A stretch of 7,618 nucleotides of DNA from VBKO01 sp036393835 (lineage in GTDB: Bacteria; Myxococcota; Myxococcia; Myxococcales; 40CM-4-68-19): contig DASWGI010000293.1 of NCBI GenBank assembly GCA_036393835.1, positions 1-7,618 of the forward strand, written 5' to 3'. The stretch's first letter is position 1, and the number at the start of each line of letters is the position of its first letter. The translations under genes and the position numbers were made by a program. This document shows positions 1 to 5,842 of this stretch, one piece after another. Below the pieces are notes generated by a model that worked only from the letters and a program-made list of their open reading frames with translations, did not search any database and was not told the DNA's origin.

Positions 1-423
1 GCTGACCGGGGCCGACTTGTCGAACGCCTTGCCCGGCTCCCAGGGACGGCCCTTCTCCTTGGCGGCCGCCTGCAGATCGCGGCGAGTCAGGTCGAGCCCG
101 ACCGCATAGCCGAAGACGTGCTCGAGGGCGGACTCGCGCGGCACGTTCACGCCCCCCTTCCCGATGGCCACGACCAGCTCCATCTCGTACGCCAGCTTCT
201 GCGTCTGCGGCGGATAGGGAATGTCGCCGCCGTTCGGGACGATGGCGTCGGCCGGCTTGTTGAAGAAGAACGGCGGCTCGCGGTCCGGGTCGCCGCCCAT
301 CTCGCGGGAATGCTCGGCGTAGTTGCGGCCCACGCAGTGGATGCGCCGGACGGGGAAGAGCGCGTCGGTGCCGCTCACGGGAAGCGCGGGCAGGTCCCAG
401 GAAGGAATCACGGAGCGGGCCAT
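1..423 (-). CDS. nagK: Fumarylpyruvate hydrolase, FAH family (partial, C-terminus outside window)
   Basis: This gene encodes the last enzyme of the glutathione-type gentisate pathway, a cytoplasmic metal-dependent hydrolase that splits fumarylpyruvate into fumarate and pyruvate. Only the first 141 residues are present; the reading frame runs open off the left edge. Visible family features are CVGRNYAEH (30-38), the PPFFFNKP segment (50-57), the YEMELVVAIGK block with candidate metal ligands Glu80 and Glu82, GYAVGLDLTRRD with Asp111 as the third acidic ligand, and GRPWEPGKAFDKSAP (125-139), which is typical of NagK-like fumarylpyruvate hydrolases. The ATG shares one base with the TGA of gentisate dioxygenase, and AGGAGG (434-439, minus strand) lies 10 bases upstream, so translation is probably coupled. 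The metal-ligand assignment is family knowledge. The symbol follows the naphthalene-gentisate nag operon. A related FAH-family acylpyruvase is the main alternative, but the context argues for fumarylpyruvate. Confidence 0.9.
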   Translation of the reverse strand, partial: MARSVIPSWDLPALPVSGTDALFPVRRIHCVGRNYAEHSREMGGDPDREPPFFFNKPADAIVPNGGDIPYPPQTQKLAYEMELVVAIGKGGVNVPRESALEHVFGYAVGLDLTRRDLQAAAKEKGRPWEPGKAFDKSAPVS

Positions 424-1466
424 CAGGCGACGACCTCCTCGCGCCACAATCCGAGCGCCTTCTGCACCGGGCGGTCGGAGAAGCTGAACAGCACCGCGTC
501 CTCGCCCGCCTCGTGCGAGACGGCCGCCCACGAGGGGACCACGAACACGTCGCGCGGTCCCCAGTCGAAGGTCTGCTCGCCGACCGTGCTGCGACCGTGT
601 CCCTCCGCCACCGCGTACACCGTCCCGTCGGTCGAGCGGTAGGGCTTCCCGCGGAAGCCGGAGGGGAGCATCTGGATGAACGCGGCGATGGTCGGCGTCG
701 GGTACCCGCCCGTCGCCGGGTTCGCGTACTGCATCTTCGCCCCGTGGCAGGGATGGAGCGGGCCGTTCCGCCGCAGCTGCTCGAGCGCCTCGCGCGTTCG
801 GTCGTAGGGATAGCTGAAGATGGGCGTCGTACGGGACGCCGGCGTGTACTCGAGCGGGAGCAGGTTCGAGCCGTACCGCGCCAGCGAATCGCGCTCGGGC
901 CTGGCGACGGGCTGCACTTCCTGCGGGTAGCGCTCGGCGAACCCGGCGTCGAAGAAGGCGACCATGGGGATGTCCAGGCCGTCGAGCCAGATCACCGGCT
1001 CGCTGCCGGGGTTGCCGTGGTCGTGGAAGGTCCACGAGGGCGTGAGGATGAAGTCGCCCGGGCGCATGGTCGTGCGCTCCCCGTCGACGGCGGTATACGC
1101 GCCGCTACCCTCCAGCACGAAGCGGAGCGCCGACTGCGCGTGCCGGTGGCTGGGCGCGATCTCGCCCGGGAGGATGAGCTGGAGGCCGGCGTAGAGCGTG
1201 TGCGTGGTCGACGAGGCCCCGCGCAGACCCGGGTTCTCCAGCACCAGCACGCGGCGCTCCGCCTCCTTCGCGGTGATGAGCCTGCCCGCTTCCATCAGGT
1301 GGGGGCGCACCGTCTGGTACCGCCAGAGCGCCGGAACGCACGGGGTCCGCGGGCGCGGCGGGACCAACTCGCCCAGCACTTCCCACAGCGGCGTGAGGTT
1401 CTCGCCGTGGATGCGCTGGTAGAACGCCTTGCGCTCGGGAGTGCGCTCGGGGGCGGCGAACATCAT
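423..1466 (-). CDS. gtdA: Gentisate 1,2-dioxygenase
   Basis: This 347-residue bicupin Fe(II) ring-cleavage dioxygenase converts gentisate plus O2 to maleylpyruvate. The N-terminal cupin carries the three expected iron ligands: His107 and His109 in PSHRHAQSALRFVLEG, and His148 in SWTFHDHGN. The 41-residue spacing from the first to the third histidine equals that of E. coli gentisate dioxygenase and salicylate 1,2-dioxygenase, as I recall them. The C-terminal cupin ends in the family signature VPSWAAVSHEAGEDAVLFSFSDRPVQKALGLWREE (310-344). Length is normal for the family. The start at 1466 is the first of two tandem ATGs; AGGAG (1477-1481, minus strand) lies 10 bases before it and 13 before the second (1463). 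The first ATG overlaps the transporter's TGA by four bases (ATGA). It is the third gene of the leftward operon. 1-Hydroxy-2-naphthoate or salicylate dioxygenases are close relatives, but the neighbouring isomerase and hydrolase favour gentisate. Confidence 0.95.
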   Translation of the reverse strand: MMFAAPERTPERKAFYQRIHGENLTPLWEVLGELVPPRPRTPCVPALWRYQTVRPHLMEAGRLITAKEAERRVLVLENPGLRGASSTTHTLYAGLQLILPGEIAPSHRHAQSALRFVLEGSGAYTAVDGERTTMRPGDFILTPSWTFHDHGNPGSEPVIWLDGLDIPMVAFFDAGFAERYPQEVQPVARPERDSLARYGSNLLPLEYTPASRTTPIFSYPYDRTREALEQLRRNGPLHPCHGAKMQYANPATGGYPTPTIAAFIQMLPSGFRGKPYRSTDGTVYAVAEGHGRSTVGEQTFDWGPRDVFVVPSWAAVSHEAGEDAVLFSFSDRPVQKALGLWREEVVA

Positions 1467-2815
1467 GGCGCGGAGGCTCCTGCCTGCACGGCGTGCTCGC
1501 CGGCCGGCGCGCGCCGCAGGAACGAGATGCAGAGCGCGGCCAGCGCGGCGACGAGCACCGGCAACGCGCCGACCAGGAAGATCTGCCTGGTCGGCCAGCG
1601 CAGCGAGAGGAGCAGGCCGCCAACCAGCGGCCCGATGATCGAGCCGATGCGGCCGATGCCCAACGCCCAGCCCACTCCCGTGGAGCGGATCGGGGTCGGG
1701 TAGGAGTTCGCGGTCAGCGCGTTGGCGCCGATCTGGCCGCCCACCACGCAGAATCCCGCCCCGAACACCGTGAGGACCAGCGCCGCGACCGAGGAGCCCA
1801 CCGTGCCGATGAGCAGGATGAACGCGCTCGCGCCCAGGTAGGTGAGCGCGAGCATGGCGAACGGCGAGAACCGATCGAACAGCCGGCCCAGGAGCAGCGT
1901 CCCGACCGTGCCTCCCACCTGGAACATGGCGGTGATCAGCGCCGCGCCGCTCACCGGGATGCCCGAGTCGTGGATGATGGTCGGCAGCCAGTTGGTGAGG
2001 AAGTAGAGGTCCAGGAGGCTCATGAAGAACACCACCCAGATGAGCAGCGTGAACGAGGCCCTGCGCTCGGCGAAGAGCTGGCGCACAACGAACCCTTTCG
2101 CCTTGTGCTCCTCCACCGTGAACGTCGCGTCGGGCGGCACGGCGGCGGACGGGTCGATGCGCGAGAGAATGGCGGCGACCTTCTCGCCCCGGCCGCCCTG
2201 GACCACCAGGTAGCGGATCGACTCCGGCAACAGGGCGGCGACGAAGCCGACGGCGAGGACGGGCACGACGCCGCCCAGCACGAAGACCGCCTTCCACCCG
2301 AACCGCGCGATGAGGCTCGCCGCCGCGACTCCGCCCAGCGCGGCGCCGATGGAGAAACCGCAGAACATGATCATGACGGTGGTCGCGCGGATGCGCCGGG
2401 GCGCGTACTCGGTGGTGAGCGCGATGGCGTTGGGCATCGCGCCGCCCAGCCCCAGCCCGGTGATGAAGCGGAGCACCATCAGCGACTTCACCGAATCGGC
2501 GGTGGCGGTGAGCAGCGACATCACTCCGAAGAACAGGGTGCAGAAGAGGAGCACCGGCTTCCGGCCGAAGCGGTCCGCCAGCGGTCCGAAAGCGAGCGCG
2601 CCGACCATCAGGCCGAAGAGCCCGGAGGCGAAGACGGGGGCGAGCGCCGCGCGATCGATGCGCCAGCCGCGCACGATGGCGGGGGCGACGTAGCCGATGG
2701 CCTGCGTGTCGAACCCGTCGATCAGCACGATGAGGGCGCACAGCGCCACCACCATCACCTGGAATCCGCCCAGCTTCCGTCCGTCGATCAGCTCCTGCAC
2801 GTTGACGGTCGCCAT
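1463..2815 (-). CDS. Aromatic acid:H+ symporter, MFS superfamily (AAHS type, PcaK/BenK/MhbT-like)
   Basis: This is an inner-membrane, 12-helix major facilitator of 450 residues, probably importing an aromatic acid with protons. The first transmembrane helix carries the AAHS hallmark DGFDTQAIGYVAPAI (33-47 from the chosen start), whose acidic residues are required in the 4-hydroxybenzoate transporter PcaK. The cytoplasmic loop 2-3 has GPLADRFGRKP (77-87), the MFS motif A. RFITGLGLGGAMPNAIALTTEYAP (116-139) follows in helix 4. A soluble central loop spans roughly residues 198-255, and a second motif-A relic, GRLFDRFSP, is at 310-318. Two tandem ATGs exist. The second (2815) is chosen because GGAGGG at 2821-2826 lies only 2 bases before the first but 5 before the second. 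The monooxygenase stop (TGA) overlaps this start, and the 3' end overlaps the dioxygenase start. The substrate cannot be read from sequence; position suggests gentisate or its aromatic-acid precursor. Confidence 0.92.
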   Translation of the reverse strand: MATVNVQELIDGRKLGGFQVMVVALCALIVLIDGFDTQAIGYVAPAIVRGWRIDRAALAPVFASGLFGLMVGALAFGPLADRFGRKPVLLFCTLFFGVMSLLTATADSVKSLMVLRFITGLGLGGAMPNAIALTTEYAPRRIRATTVMIMFCGFSIGAALGGVAAASLIARFGWKAVFVLGGVVPVLAVGFVAALLPESIRYLVVQGGRGEKVAAILSRIDPSAAVPPDATFTVEEHKAKGFVVRQLFAERRASFTLLIWVVFFMSLLDLYFLTNWLPTIIHDSGIPVSGAALITAMFQVGGTVGTLLLGRLFDRFSPFAMLALTYLGASAFILLIGTVGSSVAALVLTVFGAGFCVVGGQIGANALTANSYPTPIRSTGVGWALGIGRIGSIIGPLVGGLLLSLRWPTRQIFLVGALPVLVAALAALCISFLRRAPAGEHAVQAGASAP

Positions 2816-4071
2816 CATTGCCCTCCAACCGCCGCGGGCCCCGCCAGCGACTCCCGGTCGTATCCAGCGACGCGCTTGTACCGGTCGGAGATGGCCTTCA
2901 GCTCGTCGAGGGGGATCACGTCCTCGATGCGCTCGAACGGCCGGTCGCCGCTGCGCACGAACACCTCGCGCAGGATGGCGTCCGGCGGGTTCTGGCGGTT
3001 CATGCGGACCACGTTGGCGGTCGCCTCGCGACGCTTCGCCTCGTAGGCCTGGAGCGCCTCCGCCGGGTCGCGGTGCGTGGAGAGCGCCTCGGCGAGCGCG
3101 CGCGCGTCGAGGATCGCCTGGCCGGCGCCGTTCGACCCGCGAGGCACCATCGGATGCGCCGCGTCGCCCAGCAGCGTGACCCGGCCCTGCGTCCACCAGG
3201 GCAGCGGATCCTGATCGACCATGGGGAACTCCAGCACGGAGTCCGCGGCACAGAGGAACGCGGGCACGTCCAGCCAGTCGAAGTGCCACGCCTCGAACGC
3301 GCCGAGGAAATCGTCGAGGCTGCCGCGGCGGTTCCAGTCGCGCTGCTGGTGACGAGGCGTCTCGATCTCGGCGACCCAGTTGACGAGCTGCCGCCCCTCC
3401 CCGTCGATGCGCTCGCGGATGGGGTAGATGACCATCTTCCCGCACTTCAGCCAGCCCGCGCGCACCATGCTGGCGCCGGAGAGGAACGCCGGCCAGCGGG
3501 TCACGCCACGCCACATGTTCACGCCGGAATAGAGCGGCTCGCCCTCGTCCGGATGGAGCTGCTTGCGGATGACGGAGTGGATGCCGTCGCAGGCGACCAC
3601 CACCGACCCGCGCTGGGGCGCGAGCTCCTCTCCGGTGACGCTGCTCCGGAAGAGCGCCGCCGCCCCGGTCGCGTCCTGCTCGAATCCGACGCACTTCCAC
3701 CTGGCGAGGACGCGATCGTTCCCCAGGCGCCGCCGGACGGCCTCGAGCAGCACCATCTGCAGATCGCCGCGGTGGACGGAGAATTGCGCCTGCTCGTACC
3801 CCGCAGCGCGGCCGAGCGGCTCGCGGTAGATGAGCTGGCCGAAGCGGTTGAAGAAGACCGCCTCGCGCGTCTCCACGGCGACGCGGGCGAGGTCGCCGTC
3901 GAGGCCGAGCCGGGCCAGCTCCTTGGTCGCGTGCGGCAGGAGGTTGATCCCCACGCCGACCGGCCTGATCTCGGGCGAGGACTCGAACACCCGAGACGGG
4001 ATGCCCGCCTTCTCGAGGGTCAGCGCCAGCGTGAGGCCGCCGATCCCGCCGCCGACGATCACGACTTCCAT
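2815..4071 (-). CDS. PhzS-like FAD-dependent aromatic monooxygenase (group A flavoprotein hydroxylase)
   Basis: This 418-residue cytoplasmic NAD(P)H-dependent flavoprotein monooxygenase is the first gene of the leftward operon. It has the Rossmann FAD motif GGGIGG (7-12) with ribose-binding Glu30 at the end of strand 2, the ACDGIHSVIR motif (160-169; Asp162-Gly163), and the flavin-contacting LLGDAAHPMVPRGSNGAGQAILDA block (300-323; Gly302-Asp303). Several long stretches match what I recall of PhzS, 5-methylphenazine-1-carboxylate 1-monooxygenase: EIRPVGVGINLLPHA, FSVHRGDLQMVLL, GVNMWRGVTRW, LVNWVAE, and FPMVDQDPLPWWTQGRVTLLGDAAH. It looks less like classical 3-hydroxybenzoate 6-hydroxylase (NagX/MhbM). 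In this cluster it probably hydroxylates a ring precursor of gentisate, possibly with decarboxylation as PhzS does; the substrate is unknown. GAGGAAA (4077-4083, minus strand) lies 5 bases before the ATG. The family call is firm; the reaction is inference. Confidence 0.88.
   Translation of the reverse strand: MEVVIVGGGIGGLTLALTLEKAGIPSRVFESSPEIRPVGVGINLLPHATKELARLGLDGDLARVAVETREAVFFNRFGQLIYREPLGRAAGYEQAQFSVHRGDLQMVLLEAVRRRLGNDRVLARWKCVGFEQDATGAAALFRSSVTGEELAPQRGSVVVACDGIHSVIRKQLHPDEGEPLYSGVNMWRGVTRWPAFLSGASMVRAGWLKCGKMVIYPIRERIDGEGRQLVNWVAEIETPRHQQRDWNRRGSLDDFLGAFEAWHFDWLDVPAFLCAADSVLEFPMVDQDPLPWWTQGRVTLLGDAAHPMVPRGSNGAGQAILDARALAEALSTHRDPAEALQAYEAKRREATANVVRMNRQNPPDAILREVFVRSGDRPFERIEDVIPLDELKAISDRYKRVAGYDRESLAGPAAVGGQ
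2821..2826 (-). promoter_or_regulatory. Ribosome binding site of the MFS transporter (start-deciding)
   Basis: On the minus strand this reads GGAGGG, lying inside the last codons of the monooxygenase gene. It is 5 bases from the ATG at 2815 and only 2 from the ATG at 2818, so it favours the downstream start of the tandem ATGATG. Translation of the transporter probably follows termination of the monooxygenase. Confidence 0.6.
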
Positions 4072-4088
4072 GCGCGTTTCCTCGGGTG

Positions 4089-4118
4089 TTCATAGCCATC
4101 CGTCGAACGGGCCGTCAA
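4089..4118 (-). promoter_or_regulatory. Candidate sigma-70 promoter for the leftward operon
   Basis: On the minus strand TTGACG (4118-4113) matches the -35 consensus at five of six positions. TATGAA (4094-4089) matches the -10 consensus at four of six, after an 18-base spacer. Transcription would start near 4082, giving a leader of only about 11 bases, almost on top of the ribosome binding site, so the exact start is uncertain. The -35 box lies within the left arm of the perfect inverted repeat, which would let a bound regulator block or position polymerase. Confidence 0.4.
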
Positions 4119-4133
4119 CGGCTGCCGTTGACG
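4113..4133. promoter_or_regulatory. Perfect inverted repeat, candidate operator between the divergent operons
   Basis: The arms CGTCAACGGC and GCCGTTGACG are exact reverse complements around a single central T at 4123. The site sits within the 104-base gap between the monooxygenase and isomerase start codons. Each arm contains a TTGACG box pointing outward, so one dimeric regulator here could control both operons. The arms also fit a cruciform or hairpin, but there is no T-run and no upstream gene end, so a terminator is unlikely. No regulator gene is in the window, and the regulator family (MarR, GntR, IclR or other) cannot be told. Confidence 0.6.
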
Positions 4134-4156
4134 CGCTGCCGCCGCCTAGGTAAGCC
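4128..4156 (+). promoter_or_regulatory. Weak candidate promoter for the rightward operon
   Basis: TTGACG (4128-4133), in the right arm of the inverted repeat, is a good -35 box. The hexamer 17 bases downstream (TAAGCC, 4151-4156) matches the -10 consensus at only two positions, and TAGGTA (4147-4152) would need a 13-base spacer. A promoter must lie here for the isomerase operon, but it may depend on an activator or use a non-standard -10 element. Confidence 0.25.
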
Positions 4157-4175
4157 GGCGGTCCGGGGTGGCGCG

Positions 4176-4811
4176 ATGAAGCTCTACGAAGCGGTCCGAT
4201 CGTCCGCGTCGTTCCGGGTTCGCATCGCGCTGAACCTCAAGCGCATCGAGTACGAGTCGCAGGTGCTGGATCTGCGGGCGGGGGAACACCGGCGGCCGGC
4301 GTACGCGCGCATCAATCCGCAGCAAGCCGTTCCTGCGCTGGTCGACGGTGAGCGCACGCTCGTCCAGTCGATGGCGATCCTCGAATACCTCGAGGAGACG
4401 CACCCGGAGCCCGCCCTGTTGCCCCGCTCGCCGGCGGAGCGCGCCCGCGTCCGCGCCATGGCGCAGCTCGTCGCCTGCGAGATGCACCCGCTCAACAACC
4501 TACGAGTGCTGAGCTACCTGGAAGAGGAGCTGCGCCTGTCCGAGCAGGCTCGAGACCGTTGGTACGGCCACTGGGTGCGCGAGGGATTCCGCGCGCTGGA
4601 GCCGATGCTCGGTGACCGCGAGACGGGACGGTTCTCCCACGGCGATGCGCCCACGCTCGCCGACGTGTTCCTCGCGCCCCAGGTGGTCAACGCTCAGCGA
4701 TTCAAGGTCGACCTCGCGGACTTTCCCCGCGTGGTCCAGATCTTCGATCGGTGCATGAAGCTGCCCGCGTTCGAGCGCGCGCATCCGGCGAACCATCCGG
4801 CCAGCGCCTGA
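4176..4811 (+). CDS. nagL: Maleylpyruvate isomerase (zeta-class GST family, NagL-like)
   Basis: This 211-residue glutathione-dependent cis-trans isomerase turns maleylpyruvate into fumarylpyruvate, the step between the dioxygenase and hydrolase encoded on the other strand. The N-terminal thioredoxin-like domain (about 1-80) has the zeta-class start RSSASFRVRIALNLK (8-22), NPQQAVPAL (47-55) with the cis-proline, and the glutathione-contacting LVQSMAILEYLEE (62-74). The all-helical C-terminal domain has CEMHPLNNLRVLSYL (101-115). Arg8, His104 and Arg175 line up with active-site residues of NagL from Ralstonia U2 (Arg8, His104, Arg176) as I recall them. The length nearly equals NagL. The ATG at 4176 begins exactly at the family N-terminus; a longer in-frame extension back to 4086 crosses the operator region and is rejected. 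A GGGGTGG stretch upstream is a mediocre ribosome site. Zeta GSTs also act on maleylacetoacetate (symbol maiA), but context favours maleylpyruvate. Confidence 0.92.
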   Translation: MKLYEAVRSSASFRVRIALNLKRIEYESQVLDLRAGEHRRPAYARINPQQAVPALVDGERTLVQSMAILEYLEETHPEPALLPRSPAERARVRAMAQLVACEMHPLNNLRVLSYLEEELRLSEQARDRWYGHWVREGFRALEPMLGDRETGRFSHGDAPTLADVFLAPQVVNAQRFKVDLADFPRVVQIFDRCMKLPAFERAHPANHPASA

Positions 4812-4848
4812 CTCGACACCCTGGCGGAGCGGACGCTATGGATGGCGC

Positions 4849-4853
4849 GGAGG
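4849..4853 (+). promoter_or_regulatory. Ribosome binding site of the C-N hydrolase (start-deciding)
   Basis: GGAGG lies 5 bases before the ATG at 4859. A second possible pair, GGAG (4826-4829) 8 bases before the ATG at 4838, would add seven residues. The stronger match favours 4859, but both starts precede the conserved domain. Confidence 0.5.
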
Positions 4854-4858
4854 CAACG

Positions 4859-5842
4859 ATGACCGTCACAGTGAGCGGCGCGCGCCGCGCGGCGGTCCGC
4901 GTCGCCGCCGTGCAGCCGCCTTCCTTCACCGGCGCCGAGGAGCATCGCAACGCGGCCCAGGCGTGCGCGTACGTCGACGAGGCGGCGGACGCCGCGGCTT
5001 CCTACGTGGTGTTCCCGGAGGGCTACCCGGGCCCCTACTCGGGGCCGATGGAGAACGAGGCGTTGGACCGGGTGCGCGAGCGGGCGCGCGCCCGCCGCGT
5101 GTGGGTCAGCGCCGGGCGGCTCGAGCGCGGCGCGCTGCCGGACACGTACCACATCACGCACGTGCTCATCGACGACGCCGGAGAGGTGCGCGCGCGGTAC
5201 CGGCGCGTGCAGCCCAACCACCCCGTGTTCAACGCCTACCTGATGGGCGGGAGGCACCACGTCCTCCCCGGCGACGAGCTGATGACCGTCGACGCGCCGT
5301 TCGGCCGCATCGGGCTGCTCATCTGCTCGGAGCTGTTCGTGCCGGAGCTGTCGCGCATCCTCATGCTCCGGGGCGCGGACCTGATCGTCGCTCCCGGCGG
5401 CGGCGTGCACGGGCCGACGCGCACCCGCCTGCAAGAAACCTGGCGCGCCGTGGCCCGCGCACGCGCGGCGGAGAACCTGGTCCACGTCGTCGTCACGCAG
5501 AACCTCTTCGGCGGCTCGCGCCAGGGGCGCACCTGCATCGCCTCGCCCGAGCGCATGCTGGCGCAGCGGGACGATCCGGGGATCGCGCTGGCGGATCTCG
5601 ACCCGGAGCGGCTGACCGCCTTGCGGTCGCGCTACTACGACGAGGAGATCCTCTCGCCTCCCGGGCCGCGGGACGAGGTCTTCTCCTGCCGTCCCGGGCA
5701 GTCGCACGACCGGCGTCCGGAGCTGTACGGCGAGCTCGTGCAGCCGCAGGCGGATGCGTTCGCCTACCACTACGAGCGCCGCGGACTCGACACCTGGCGC
5801 GCGGAGTACGAGAGGATCAAGGAGACGGCGCATGGCCGCTGA
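4859..5842 (+). CDS. Nitrilase-superfamily carbon-nitrogen hydrolase with Lys-to-Arg at the catalytic lysine
   Basis: This 327-residue cytoplasmic protein has the nitrilase alpha-beta-beta-alpha fold and would cleave an amide, N-carbamoyl or nitrile bond. Signatures in order are VRVAAVQPPSF (13-23), the catalytic glutamate in VVFPEGYPGPY (Glu54), TYHITHVLIDDAGEV (96-110), the lysine-loop equivalent RYRRVQPNHP (113-122), PGDELMTVDAPFGRIGLLICSELFVPE (137-163) with nucleophile Cys156, and RARAAENLVHVVVTQN (200-215). Where family members read RKLQP or RKVHL, this protein has Arg115-Arg116, so the third catalytic residue, normally lysine, is arginine. Activity may be altered or lost, or the substrate class unusual. 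The ~60-residue C-terminal tail past the core is arginine/aspartate-rich and may mediate oligomerisation. The gene lies 47 bases after the isomerase and overlaps the next gene by 11 bases. The alternative start at 4838 would give 334 residues. Substrate unknown; an aromatic amide is a contextual guess. Confidence 0.85.
   Translation: MTVTVSGARRAAVRVAAVQPPSFTGAEEHRNAAQACAYVDEAADAAASYVVFPEGYPGPYSGPMENEALDRVRERARARRVWVSAGRLERGALPDTYHITHVLIDDAGEVRARYRRVQPNHPVFNAYLMGGRHHVLPGDELMTVDAPFGRIGLLICSELFVPELSRILMLRGADLIVAPGGGVHGPTRTRLQETWRAVARARAAENLVHVVVTQNLFGGSRQGRTCIASPERMLAQRDDPGIALADLDPERLTALRSRYYDEEILSPPGPRDEVFSCRPGQSHDRRPELYGELVQPQADAFAYHYERRGLDTWRAEYERIKETAHGR
5819..5824 (+). promoter_or_regulatory. 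Ribosome binding site of the C-C hydrolase
   Basis: AAGGAG lies 7 bases before the ATG at 5832, inside the end of the C-N hydrolase gene. It fixes the hydrolase start downstream of a longer in-frame possibility (5754) that would overlap the previous gene by about 90 bases. Confidence 0.6.

Noticed and set aside
513..3046. Long plus-strand open frames (396 and 517 codons) opposite the dioxygenase and transporter
   Set aside because: They are Arg/Glu/Ala/Gly-rich antisense shadows of clearly recognised genes, produced by high third-position GC, with no domain or ribosome-site support.
2818..4095. 425-codon plus-strand frame opposite the monooxygenase
   Set aside because: It is an antisense shadow; the minus-strand frame has all FAD motifs in order.
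4086..4175. Upstream extension of the isomerase from an ATG at 4086
   Set aside because: It would add 30 residues with no counterpart in NagL-type enzymes and would make the operator region coding.
4751..4858. Upstream extension of the C-N hydrolase from ATG 4751
   Set aside because: It overlaps the isomerase by 61 bases and adds a low-complexity leader; two better starts with ribosome sites lie downstream.
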